A stretch of 64,000 bases of DNA from assembly GCA_905147135.1 (NCBI GenBank), contig LR990067.1, positions 10,602,001-10,666,000 on the forward strand, read 5' to 3'. Made by a program: the position numbers and the translations under genes. Positions 22,061 through 33,600 of the stretch are shown one piece after another (the first letter of the stretch is position 1; each line of letters opens with the position of its first letter). Below the pieces are notes generated by a model. It was not told the DNA's origin. It made no database searches and saw only the letters and a program-made list of their open reading frames with translations. The DNA comes from Blastobasis lacticolella (Eukaryota; Arthropoda; Insecta; Lepidoptera; Blastobasidae).

Positions 22061-22129
22061 ACTCATGTATAACTATGGCTACGACATTTAAACCATCTAT
22101 CTAACCGCAAACATTGCGTTTCTATTGAG

Positions 22130-22400
22130 ACGACCTGAGTGGTGCAATGGTCAACATGCCGGTCTGCCACGCAAGAGGTCCCGAGTTCTATTCCCGGCCG
22201 GGCAGAAATTGAAATGATGAATTTTAATTTCTGTGACGGGTCTGGGTGTTCTATGTATAATAAGTACGTATTTAAAAAAAAAAGTATTTAATTAGTATAT
22301 CAGTTATCTAGCACCCATAGTACAAGCTTTGCTTAGATTGGGGCTAGATGGCGCTGTGTGAATTTGTCCACGAATATTTATTATTTATTATTATTTATTT
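22130..22400 (+). mobile_element. tRNA-Gly-derived SINE, copy 1
   Basis: Head cgacctgagtggtgcaatgg, tctgccacgcaagaggtccc and gagttctattcccggccggg resemble tRNA-Gly(GCC) with its anticodon loop and B box. Body ggtgttctatgtataataag, tagatggcgctgtgtgaatt, and a TTTATT-rich tail. Further copies: 53429 (+), 55487 (-), 33778 (+, no head) and 25331 (-, tail only). Confidence 0.85.
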
Positions 22401-22536
22401 ATTCAAGTCAATATCCAGCTAAAATCATCACAATATCGTACTCATCGTACATTTTATGTCTGCGTCGACAATTACCATTATCATCTTGGCGTTTTGTCCG
22501 GTTGCGGACATTATATTATATTAAAGTATTATAGTA

Positions 22537-22787
22537 GAGCTCGTCTAGTCTAAAATGACGCGCCCCACTACTTAGTTAGTTGATTTCGATGTGTGAGTGC
22601 AAATATTGATAACGACACTTCATCTGTGTGGGAGCCAATGAACGGCGCGTTCTCCCACGTTTGAATCTCACCGGCAACTGAATGACCAATTACAACGGCA
22701 TTTGTATATGTATTGCGTCCATATTTTAAACTTGCTTGTGTGCGGTAATGCGATAGTGGGGCGCGTCATTTTAGATTAGACGAGCTC
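22537..22787. mobile_element. 251-bp MITE, TA TSD, copy 1
   Basis: Ends GAGCTCGTCTAGTCTAAAAT and ATTTTAGATTAGACGAGCTC are inverted repeats, with TA on both sides (22535-22536, 22788-22789). A second copy of the same 251-bp length lies at 58666-58916 in the opposite orientation. The TA duplication suggests the Tc1/mariner group. Confidence 0.85.
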
Positions 22788-22884
22788 TACCTATGTATTT
22801 GTATTTTCTTAAATGAATCGAATCTGAATCTAAAATCTGAAATGTTCATAGTACATGTACATTTCTCCGTGCCTCGCTCAGCAG

Positions 22885-22970
22885 GTAGGGTAGCGGTACG
22901 GTAGTGGTAGGGTAGCGGTAGGGTAGGGTAGGACACAACGCGAACGAAGTCGCGTCGCGCCAGTTAGCAA
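22885..22970 (+). mobile_element. Helitron-like 3' fragment
   Basis: GGTAG-rich run (gtagggtagcggtagggtag) followed by acgcgaacgaagtcgcgtcg, matching the ends of the Helitron-like elements at 56402 and 57050. The final CTAG is not preserved. Confidence 0.45.
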
Positions 22971-23279
22971 AGAAAACTCATTTATTATATGCACAGTATT
23001 ATAATAATAAACAAGATCTTACAAAAGTTACACATTAATTTCATTATAATGGAATGTTATAATTTTTAATTTCAAGTATACAAATTACAATGGTTATCTA
23101 TATTTCACATCTGTCTATGTCTATCTTACAGCAGGAACATAATGCTTGATTATTTGCTTATTATAACTTCTTACAGAATAAAAAAGTACTTAAATTTCTT
23201 TGAATTAAATTGAAAATAACAAACATACCAACATAAACTATTTATGAGATTTTCACTCAAGTACATAGGCAATGCATGT

Positions 23280-23640
23280 TTCAATTAATAACCTAACCGA
23301 CAGAAAACTTTTACTTAAACTCAAATATTTCCTAAACTACTGAACCAATTTTAATGAAACAAAGCTATGAACCATCTCGATTAAATTGGCTTTCAAATAG
23401 AGAAAACCGCATCCAAATCCGTCCATCCGTTCGGGAGCTACGATGGCATAGACAGACATACAGATACACACAATACGTCAAACTTATAACACATCTTTTT
23501 CGGCGGTGGTTAGATATTACAAAATGAATGACCATGACCTTTACCAAAGTGTCACGCGACTTTGACAAGTTTGCATAGACAGTGGCGCCCTCATTTTTGT
23601 CTACATTTTTTTGTAGCACTGTAAATATATATTTTTATCT
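23280..23640. repeat. Dispersed repeat (accgcatccaaatccgtcca family)
   Basis: Shares ctaaactactgaaccaattt, aaaccgcatccaaatccgtc and acagatacacacaatacgtc with 60900-61250. Non-coding; the ORF at 23365-23619 is incidental. Confidence 0.5.
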
Positions 23641-23756
23641 ACACTAATATCATAATGTTCCAATTCCACTCGTATGTGTGTGTACATCGGGCATTACAAA
23701 CTGCGGTGACTGCTTACCATCAGGCGGGTCGTAAGCTTGTTTGCCACCTTAGTTGT

Positions 23757-24003
23757 ATCACATCACAGCCCATTACAGTCCACTGCAGGACTTAGGGCCT
23801 CTCCCACGAAAGGGAAAGTCATTGCCATAATCTCCACGCTCGGCAGGCGGGTTGGAGATCGCAGTGTTATAAATATAACAATGGAAAACGCTGTTGCCCA
23901 TTTTCCAACCTCTTTTGCCTCGAAAACATTAGTCGCCTTGTACGACACCCACGAGTGTAAGGGGTTAGTGCTATTCTACTCTGCCGGACACCACACAGCT
24001 TTG
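23757..24003 (-). mobile_element. SINE-like retroposon (gccgtgtggtgtccggcaga family), copy 1
   Basis: The minus strand runs from about gtgtggtgtccggcagagta, through gtcgccttgtacgacaccca (complement), to agtccactgcaggacttagg. It lies only about 45 bp past the Vps53 stop codon, so it may sit in or next to the gene's 3' UTR. Other copies: 25403-25659, 57437-57690, 58281-58550 and a part at 61610-61722. Confidence 0.7.
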
Positions 24004-24046
24004 TAATATATTAAAAGAAAACTACATCGGAATTTCGCCACCCCAT

Positions 24047-24655
24047 TCATTTAGCACCTTCACTTTTAACTCTAGTAGTCTCTTTAAACAGAGCATCCAA
24101 CCCCGACATTTGAGTCTTCGACATTTTAGCACCTTTCATATCTAGCACCTTATGGAACTCAGCCAAAGAACATTCTGGAAGCAGCTGAACGAATTGACCG
24201 ACAAAACCTTCTAAATTCCCTTCCAACGGTGCCATGACCAATTTCAGCACCATCTCTGCTTTAGTCATCAGTTTTATGACTACTTTAGTATATGTAGCCG
24301 GGGCTTGTCGTTTCACTTCCGACCCGATAGATGGCAGGTCGAGTAAAGCCGTCTTCAACATATGAGTATCTAGAAGCAGCTGTTCGGAACCTACCGTCGA
24401 AATTGGCTTACATTTATATATATTTTGTATAAACTTCGGTATGAAGGAATTCGCGAATCTTATACAGAATTGGGTGAAGTATTTTCTGGAGGAAGCTAAA
24501 TTGTTTCTTAGGTTTGGGACGGCGTTCTTAAGATGCATAATGATTTGGGTGACGTAGGAGCTCTGGTCGCCTACGTTCTCGAAGTTGAGCCAGGATATCT
24601 TGGCCATGGCGTTGAGGGCTGGTTCGCAGGCGATTTCTAAGTCTTGGACCAGCAT
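24047..24655 (-). CDS. Vps53: Vps53 exon 12, last coding exon (residues 593-794)
   Basis: Acceptor AAATCCACAG, then [58 protein letters not shown] and [16 protein letters not shown], ending [10 protein letters not shown] and a stop at 24049-24047. This is the conserved C-terminal helical domain (Vps53_C). The largest exon and the most conserved part. Confidence 0.96.
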   Translation of the reverse strand: MLVQDLEIACEPALNAMAKISWLNFENVGDQSSYVTQIIMHLKNAVPNLRNNLASSRKYFTQFCIRFANSFIPKFIQNIYKCKPISTVGSEQLLLDTHMLKTALLDLPSIGSEVKRQAPATYTKVVIKLMTKAEMVLKLVMAPLEGNLEGFVGQFVQLLPECSLAEFHKVLDMKGAKMSKTQMSGLDALFKETTRVKSEGAK

Positions 24656-27600
24656 CTGTGGATTTGGATTTGTTTGTTTTCACATTTTACAGCTGTAGGC
24701 GCAGTCCTAATTGGCATCGGTCGTGCGACCATGGTCGTATGATGGGCGTGCTCGACCAATAGGTGATCTCAAAACCGCCCGTCTACCGTTGTCAATTAGG
24801 ACACCGCCTTACATTAATTAAAATATAAAATATATAAGTCTTTATAAGAGATTGTCTATTTTTCTACACATGCATTCATCGTGGAAAAAGAATTAAAATA
24901 ATATACTAAAATAAAATATTTTGTATACACAATGGTTATTGGTAATGTCATTGTCAAGTCTTAAGTGTTTATATACATAAGTATACGGTATTATAACAAT
25001 GTAAAATATAAAAAAAAAATTTTTTTTTTCAAAAATAATAACCAAAATATCACCGTAGATAGATCAACAGGCATAAATAGATGTCAAACATAATATTCAA
25101 CTATAATTAAAATTGAAAACATGAAATCCTACGCTTACCTGTATACAGGAGCTGATGAGTTTGTGGAACAGATCCTGTTCCGGGGTCAGGTCTATCCTTT
25201 CCGCTAGACCTGGAGAGACCTTCTCCTTCAGTTTCTGTTCTAGATGTATGGTGGTTTCGAGACAGTATTCTGATGTCGTGATCACGCTGGTTATCTTGGC
25301 TATCTCTTGCTTCGTGTACCTGTGGTGGGCAAATAAATAAATATGATTGGACAAATTCACACAGCGCCATCTATCCCCAACGTAAGCAAAGCTTGTCAGA
25401 ATCATTATCACAGCCCGTAACAGTCCACTGCAGGACTTAGGGCCTCTCCCACGAAAGGGGAGGTTATTGCCATAATCTGCACGCTTGGCAGGCGGGTTGG
25501 AGATCGCAGTGTTTAAATATAACAATGGAAAACGCTGCTGCCCATTTTCCAGACTTCGGAGACTCTTGATCTTTTGCCTCGAAAACATTAGTCGCCTTGT
25601 ACGACACCCACGAGTGTAAGGGGTTGGTGCTATTCTACTCTGCCAGACACCACACGGCCAGCTTGTCAGAATGCTACTTCAAACAGTGTAGTTCGGCCGT
25701 GCCTCACTAGATGGCGCTGCTTAGACAGGATTCGGAAGTACTGAATTCGGTAACCGAAGTTACCCGGAGAGGTGTGTCGTGGAAACATACGAGTACTTAG
25801 TTGTAGTTCTTTTTCTGTAAAGAGCCAAAATTTGTATATTTCATCTGACGGTCTCATTTTGTTTTATTTTGAGAATCGTGTCTGATTAACGCCATCTATT
25901 GCAATTATTGGAACTATTTTTCACTTTTTTTTTATACCACTAATGTGGAAAACAAGCTTGCGGCCTGCCTAATGGTAAGCAGTCACCGCAGCCTATGGAC
26001 GTTTGCTATAGACTACAGTTACTATAACTAGAGCTATAGTTACAATAGACTACCAATTTACTGTCCTATAGTATAGTACGTGCTAAAGTACGTCATAAGA
26101 GCGTCGGTGGCTTAGTGGAGCACCGGTTTCGAGTCCCAGTGCCGTCATGCACCAATGACTCTTTTTTTTTGTTGAATAGACTATAACAGGTAACAGAAGG
26201 GCGCCGTAGGTTATCGAATACAAGAAAAATTCCACTTTGTAGAGATAGTAAATATGGTCTTTTTTTTATGACATACGATAGGCAAACAGGCAAGCGAGCC
26301 ACCTGATGGGAAGTACTCTCCACTGCCTATAGACATTAGCAACACCAAGACGTTAGCCAATGCGTTGCCCACCTCTGTAAAACGTTGCTCTGGCAGCAAA
26401 AAGGCAAATGCCCCTCCACTGCCAAAGCCACGGTTCCCCAAATCCCCACCCCATGGAGCACTGGAGACCTTACTCACCGGCAGAAACACAATACTATTTA
26501 AAAGAGTATTGTTTAGCTGCGGTATTCTGTAAGGTGGAGGTACATCCCCAGTCGGGCGGCTCCAATTCGAACGAGAAACCCCGCTATGCCCTACCTCTCT
26601 TATAATACAAGAAAAATTCCACTTTCTCGGTCTGCCCTAGATCTTAGACTAGTCTCACCTAGTAGTGGGCGCGCTGTCGTCCCTAAGCAGCGCCTGTAGG
26701 TTGGTGACGGCGAGCGCTCCCAAGGGCCCTATGGTCTCACCTAGTAGTGGGCGCGCTGTCGTCCCTAAGCAGCGCCTGTAGGTTGGTGACGGCGAGCGCT
26801 CCCAAGGGCCCTATGGTCTCACCTAGTAGTGGGCGCGCTGTCGTCCCTAAGCAGCGCCTGTAGGTTGGTGACGGCGAGCGCTCCCAAGGGCCCTATGGTC
26901 TCACCTAGTAGTGGGCGCGCTGTCGTCCCTAAGCAGCGCCTGTAGGTTGGTGACGGCGAGCGCTCCCAAGGGCCCTATGGTCTCACCTAGTAGTGGGCGC
27001 GCTGTCGTCCCTAAGCAGCGCCTGTAGGTTGGTGACGGCGAGCGCTCCCAAGGGCCCTATGGTCTCACCTAGTAGTGGGCGCGCTGTCGTCCCTAAGCAG
27101 CGCCTGTAGGTTGGTGACGGCGAGCGCTCCCAAGGGCCCTATGGTCTCACCTAGTAGTGGGCGCGCTGTCGTCCCTAAGCAGCGCCTGTAGGTTGGTGAC
27201 GGCGAGCGCTCCCAAGGGCCCTATGGTCTCACCTAGTAGTGGGCGCGCTGTCGTCCCTAAGCAGCGCCTGTAGGTTGGTGACGGCGAGCGCTCCCAAGGG
27301 CCCTATGGTCTCACCTAGTAGTGGGCGCGCTGTCGTCCCTAAGCAGCGCCTGTAGGTTGGTGACGGCGAGCGCTCCCAAGGGCCCTATGGTCTCACCTAG
27401 TAGTGGGCGCGCTGTCGTCCCTAAGCAGCGCCTGTAGGTTGGTGACGGCGAGCGCTCCCAAGGGCCCTATGGTCTCACCTAGTAGTGGGCGCGCTGTCGT
27501 CCCTAAGCAGCGCCTGTAGGTTGGTGACGGCGAGCGCTCCCAAGGGCCCTATGGTCTCACCTAGTAGTGGGCGCGCTGTCGTCCCTAAGCAGCGCCTGTA

Positions 27601-30600
27601 GGTTGGTGACGGCGAGCGCTCCCAAGGGCCCTATGGTCTCACCTAGTAGTGGGCGCGCTGTCGTCCCTAAGCAGCGCCTGTAGGTTGGTGACGGCGAGCG
27701 CTCCCAAGGGCCCTATGGTCTCACCTAGTAGTGGGCGCGCTGTCGTCCCTAAGCAGCGCCTGTAGGTTGGTGACGGCGAGCGCTCCCAAGGGCCCTATGG
27801 TCTCACCTAGTAGTGGGCGCGCTGTCGTCCCTAAGCAGCGCCTGTAGGTTGGTGACGGCGAGCGCTCCCAAGGGCCCTATGGTCTCACCTAGTAGTGGGC
27901 GCGCTGTCGTCCCTAAGCAGCGCCTGTAGGTTGGTGACGGCGAGCGCTCCCAAGGGCCCTATGGTCTCACCTAGTAGTGGGCGCGCTGTCGTCCCTAAGC
28001 AGCGCCTGTAGGTTGGTGACGGCGAGCGCTCCCAAGGGCCCTATGGTCTCACCTAGTAGTGGGCGCGCTGTCGTCCCTAAGCAGCGCCTGTAGGTTGGTG
28101 ACGGCGAGCGCTCCCAAGGGCCCTATGGTCTCACCTAGTAGTGGGCGCGCTGTCGTCCCTAAGCAGCGCCTGTAGGTTGGTGACGGCGAGCGCTCCCAAG
28201 GGCCCTATGGTCTCACCTAGTAGTGGGCGCGCTGTCGTCCCTAAGCAGCGCCTGTAGGTTGGTGACGGCGAGCGCTCCCAAGGGCCCTATGGTCTCACCT
28301 AGTAGTGGGCGCGCTGTCGTCCCTAAGCAGCGCCTGTAGGTTGGTGACGGCGAGCGCTCCCAAGGGCCCTATGGTCTCACCTAGTAGTGGGCGCGCTGTC
28401 GTCCCTAAGCAGCGCCTGTAGGTTGGTGACGGCGAGCGCTCCCAAGGGCCCTATGGTCTCACCTAGTAGTGGGCGCGCTGTCGTCCCTAAGCAGCGCCTG
28501 TAGGTTGGTGACGGCGAGCGCTCCCAAGGGCCCTATGGTCTCACCTAGTAGTGGGCGCGCTGTCGTCCCTAAGCAGCGCCTGTAGGTTGGTGACGGCGAG
28601 CGCTCCCAAGGGCCCTATGGTCTCACCTAGTAGTGGGCGCGCTGTCGTCCCTAAGCAGCGCCTGTAGGTTGGTGACGGCGAGCGCTCCCAAGGGCCCTAT
28701 GGTCTCACCTAGTAGTGGGCGCGCTGTCGTCCCTAAGCAGCGCCTGTAGGTTGGTGACGGCGAGCGCTCCCAAGGGCCCTATGGTCTCACCTAGTAGTGG
28801 GCGCGCTGTCGTCCCTAAGCAGCGCCTGTAGGTTGGTGACGGCGAGCGCTCCCAAGGGCCCTATGGTCTCACCTAGTAGTGGGCGCGCTGTCGTCCCTAA
28901 GCAGCGCCTGTAGGTTGGTGACGGCGAGCGCTCCCAAGGGCCCTATGGTCTCACCTAGTAGTGGGCGCGCTGTCGTCCCTAAGCAGCGCCTGTAGGTTGG
29001 TGACGGCGAGCGCTCCCAAGGGCCCTATGGTCTCACCTAGTAGTGGGCGCGCTGTCGTCCCTAAGCAGCGCCTGTAGGTTGGTGACGGCGAGCGCTCCCA
29101 AGGGCCCTATGGTCTCACCTAGTAGTGGGCGCGCTGTCGTCCCTAAGCAGCGCCTGTAGGTTGGTGACGGCGAGCGCTCCCAAGGGCCCTATGGTCTCAC
29201 CTAGTAGTGGGCGCGCTGTCGTCCCTAAGCAGCGCCTGTAGGTTGGTGACGGCGAGCGCTCCCAAGGGCCCTATGGTCTCACCTAGTAGTGGGCGCGCTG
29301 TCGTCCCTAAGCAGCGCCTGTAGGTTGGTGACGGCGAGCGCTCCCAAGGGCCCTATGGTCTCACCTAGTAGTGGGCGCGCTGTCGTCCCTAAGCAGCGCC
29401 TGTAGGTTGGTGACGGCGAGCGCTCCCAAGGGCCCTATGGTCTCACCTAGTAGTGGGCGCGCTGTCGTCCCTAAGCAGCGCCTGTAGGTTGGTGACGGCG
29501 AGCGCTCCCAAGGGCCCTATGGTCTCACCTAGTAGTGGGCGCGCTGTCGTCCCTAAGCAGCGCCTGTAGGTTGGTGACGGCGAGCGCTCCCAAGGGCCCT
29601 ATGGTCTCACCTAGTAGTGGGCGCGCTGTCGTCCCTAAGCAGCGCCTGTAGGTTGGTGACGGCGAGCGCTCCCAAGGGCCCTATGGTCTCACCTAGTAGT
29701 GGGCGCGCTGTCGTCCCTAAGCAGCGCCTGTAGGTTGGTGACGGCGAGCGCTCCCAAGGGCCCTATGGTCTCACCTAGTAGTGGGCGCGCTGTCGTCCCT
29801 AAGCAGCGCCTGTAGGTTGGTGACGGCGAGCGCTCCCAAGGGCCCGACGCTCGCGGACCCCGCGCGGGGTAAGGCTGCTTGAAGTACTACACTCGCGTAC
29901 TCGCGTAAGTACTTTTGGAATACGCCCGATAGCTCTGCGAGAAAAACATAAAACAATGGACTTTATTTCATTAGCAATACATTCCACTTTGATTTGCTCT
30001 CACGCTTTTGCTTCTGAAATTGGAGGACTGAATTTAGCCAAACGTAATAAGCGCAACGTAACGTAATGGCTGGTTTTCATTGGTCAAGGGCAGTGGCGTC
30101 TCGCCACTGACGAGAAACAGTGATATATGACGGCAGCTTGCAAGCCAAGTTGAGGCAAAGGCAAAACTGACAACAACCGAAAAGGGATGTTTTCAAACCC
30201 TTATAAAAATTAAGAAAATAATTTTCTTTTTAATTTTAGTGACTTAACGGCATTTAAACATACCCTTTTTTTGAAATCATGTCTAAAATTTTACATGTTA
30301 TGAGCAATTAAAAATATTTGAGCAAATAGGTTTACATATTTGCGAAAAAGACGCCAATTTCAAAGGTCATCGACGACAAGTCGGCCGCGAGTGGTCACAC
30401 TGGTCTGCTACGTTGGAAGCCGGAGTGAGGGTATTTATAAGCGTGCAAGAGAGAGAGGGCGACATCGCCCGTTTCATTTACTCCAACAGAGGCAGCAGTA
30501 TAGTGCCATTTCATATTTGGCGGTGAAGGGTCTAAGGTAAAGCTTAGATGGAGAAGGTGGAAAAGGGTAATTACCCACCTGGCCGGGGTTCGCGACCAGG

Positions 30601-33600
30601 GGACTAGGGGTCAGTTGATCATCGGAAGGATTATTTATGCCGCGGAAGTTGGCACACTTCTCTAGCGCGATGTAGGTCGATCAGAGCCATCTATGTGCGG
30701 ATGCTTGCCAACCTTGTGTTCGTGTACTCGTAATGTGAGTATTGTTGAGATTCCCTATTGGAGCGATAGATTTCGCTACACATAAAAACAATCGAGTTTC
30801 ACTACGCTTCTCCTAGTCTCAATATTAGAGTAGGATGGTGACATTATAGTAGAATCCATCATCATATCAGCTGAAAAACGCCCACTGCTGGGCATAGGTC
30901 TCCCCCAGAGATCTCCACGGCGCCGGCGGCGGCCGGTCCCGTGCTTTCCGCAACCAGCTGGTACCTGCCATCTTTACCAGGTTGTCGGTCCACCTTGCGG
31001 GAGGCCTACCCACTCCTTGTCTAGAATGGTGACATTAAATATGATAGTAAGATGGTAACTCACCCCGCATTGGCTCTCCCGTAGTCAGCCTCGCGCACTG
31101 CACCAGACACTTCTTATAGAACAGAAATAGATCAGCGCAGCTCGAGAGCACCGCGCCGCCACCGGAAGGGTCTGTGGGTTCTGATGACTTCGCTTCCTGT
31201 GGGCAAGAAGCAGTAATTTTTTTTATGTTACGCAGTGACAAACGAGTAGACAGCTCATTTGATGGTAAATGGTCACTGTCGCCCGTAACATCTACAATTC
31301 ATGCATTTAGGGCGCAGGTAACAAAAATGTAGAACCGCAGGAGCGTTGTCACTGTAAGGACTAATGAAATGTGTCATGCCTGTAATGCGCTGGCTACCTT
31401 ATCCTTCAAACCGGAACACAACAATGCAAGCATCGTTGGTTGGCGACAGAAATAGATAAGGCGGTGGTACTCACCCTGGCGGACTCCTCAGGCTTGACAG
31501 AGTCCTACCACTACCCTGTTCCTCCCATACCCCTACCCTACCGTACCCATTTTTGCATACAAGCTGCGGTCAAGCGGTTCTTGGCTTTTAGCGAGACTAC
31601 ACGAACAGCAATTGAATTATATATGATTATTTAGATGTTAAGTATCTCCCACGCACAGTAAGTTTTTCCCTGGAGAGTGCAACATGCCGCCAAACGACAA
31701 TGCTTGCATTTGTGCGTTCCGGTTTGAAGGACAAGGTAGCCAGCACAATTACAGGCATGAGGCATTTCATCTTAGTCCTCACTGAATGCATGAATCGTAG
31801 ATGTTATGGACGACAGTTACCGCTTACAATCAGGTGGGCTGTCTGCTTGTTCGTCACTGCGTAGTATATAAAAAAGTGGTAGGGTAGGGGTAGGCTTGGA
31901 GTAGAGTAGAGGTAAGGTTTTTTTTTTTTTTTTTAGTCATACGGTAGGCAAACAGGCAAACGGGCCACCTGATGGAAAGTGGTCACCACCGCCTATAGAC
32001 ATTGGCAAAACCAAGAGTACCACGGCGGCCTGTCCCGTGTCTTCAGCAACCAGCTGGCACCTGCGATCCTTACCAGGTCGTCGGTCCACCTTGCGGGAGG
32101 CCTACCCACGCTGCGTCTTTCGGTACGTGGTCGCCACTCGAGAACTTACTGCCCCATCGGCAATCTGTTCTTCGAGCTATGTGCCCTGCCCACTGCCACT
32201 TCAGTCTGGCAACAGTTACACTACACTTAGAATATCTATAGTAAGACATCTTCATCCATCCAACTAACCTGAACGAACCTATCCATCAAGGCTCTCAGGT
32301 TGGCGTCCAAGCTGGTGATGTACAGTCCCAGGTAGGGCTCGAAGCAGCGCCCCACCAGACCCACCCAGGGGGACGACACGTTCGCGGGATCCGAGGGGGT
32401 TGGCTGGGGATGTTTATTCATTTATTTATTTATTCAAGAAATTAACATGGTAAGTGTAAGTACAGTCTTAAAATATAAAACTAATTAGTACGGCTAAAAA
32501 TAGTTTTTTTTTATATACGGCAGACAAACAGTGGTAACCACTTTCCAACAGGATGCCCGCTGGCCTGTTTGGCTACCGAAAGACACAAAAAAACAACAAC
32601 AGGCAAGCGGGCCACCTGATGGTGCGTGGACATCAGTACCCCGAGTGTAAGTGTTCATTCGTAATAAACGTAGCTATTGCGTTTGCATTAAGTTTCAATT
32701 TTTAATGAAAATTTGAACAGCGCCTATAGCGAAGAGTGATAGAAAAAAAATAGTGTATCTGTGAGTGTATCTGCCAAAATGACATTCCACTGATATGTGC
32801 GTACGCTCACTTGGTCGAAAGTGTAGCAAAAATTACACGACTTAATCAAACGAAATTGTCAAAACAGCTTATTTTTACTTATTTGACTTACCTACACGTA
32901 CCTACCTACTTGTGTGTTTGTTATTACCCGCTTCAATGTGAGTTTGAACATCCATATCTCGCGAACCGATTTTCTTTTTCTTAATAAACTTTAGTTTATA
33001 CTTATTTGTGCTTACAATAAAAAACAGATTTATTAGAGTATTTACTATAATATTTTACAGAGTATTTGCTAATTTTAAAATTAAATTAAAAATTCGATAA
33101 ACAATTATTATCAACGTAAACTATATAAACACATGTCCAAACATCAAGTAAGTTACTTCACTGCATTTTGGTTGTGAAACTATTTTATCTGTGACATTTG
33201 TCAGTTACAATCGCACAACTTGACTTAGACTCAGAGAGAACGCAGTCGATACGTTCAGAACCTTATTATCAAAAGTAAAATTTAATTCAAATACTTTTCG
33301 CAAGGCGCTGTTCAAGTTTCCATACAAAATAGGAAAAAGCGGATCGAACATAGTAAGCTCGATTAACCTGATCAAGTATTATTCCAATTTTTGTGTAAAC
33401 AGTTACACTTGAAGTACAGCGACACCAATGCGTTGCCCCTCTCTAAGGACACCTCTTATATTCCTCTTGAAGGAAACAGCAGAGAGGATGAATAAGATTT
33501 ATCCTCTCTACATGACCAAACCAACTCAGCATTCCTTTTCCTATCCTGCACCTACTTTCAGTCCCCCCACTCCCATGGTGTTGCTGATGTCCATAGGCGG

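Noticed and set aside
26652..29767. CRISPR-like or satellite array
   Set aside because: The 82-bp units are directly adjacent with no unique spacers and are copies of a host exon boundary, so this is an exon-derived tandem repeat.
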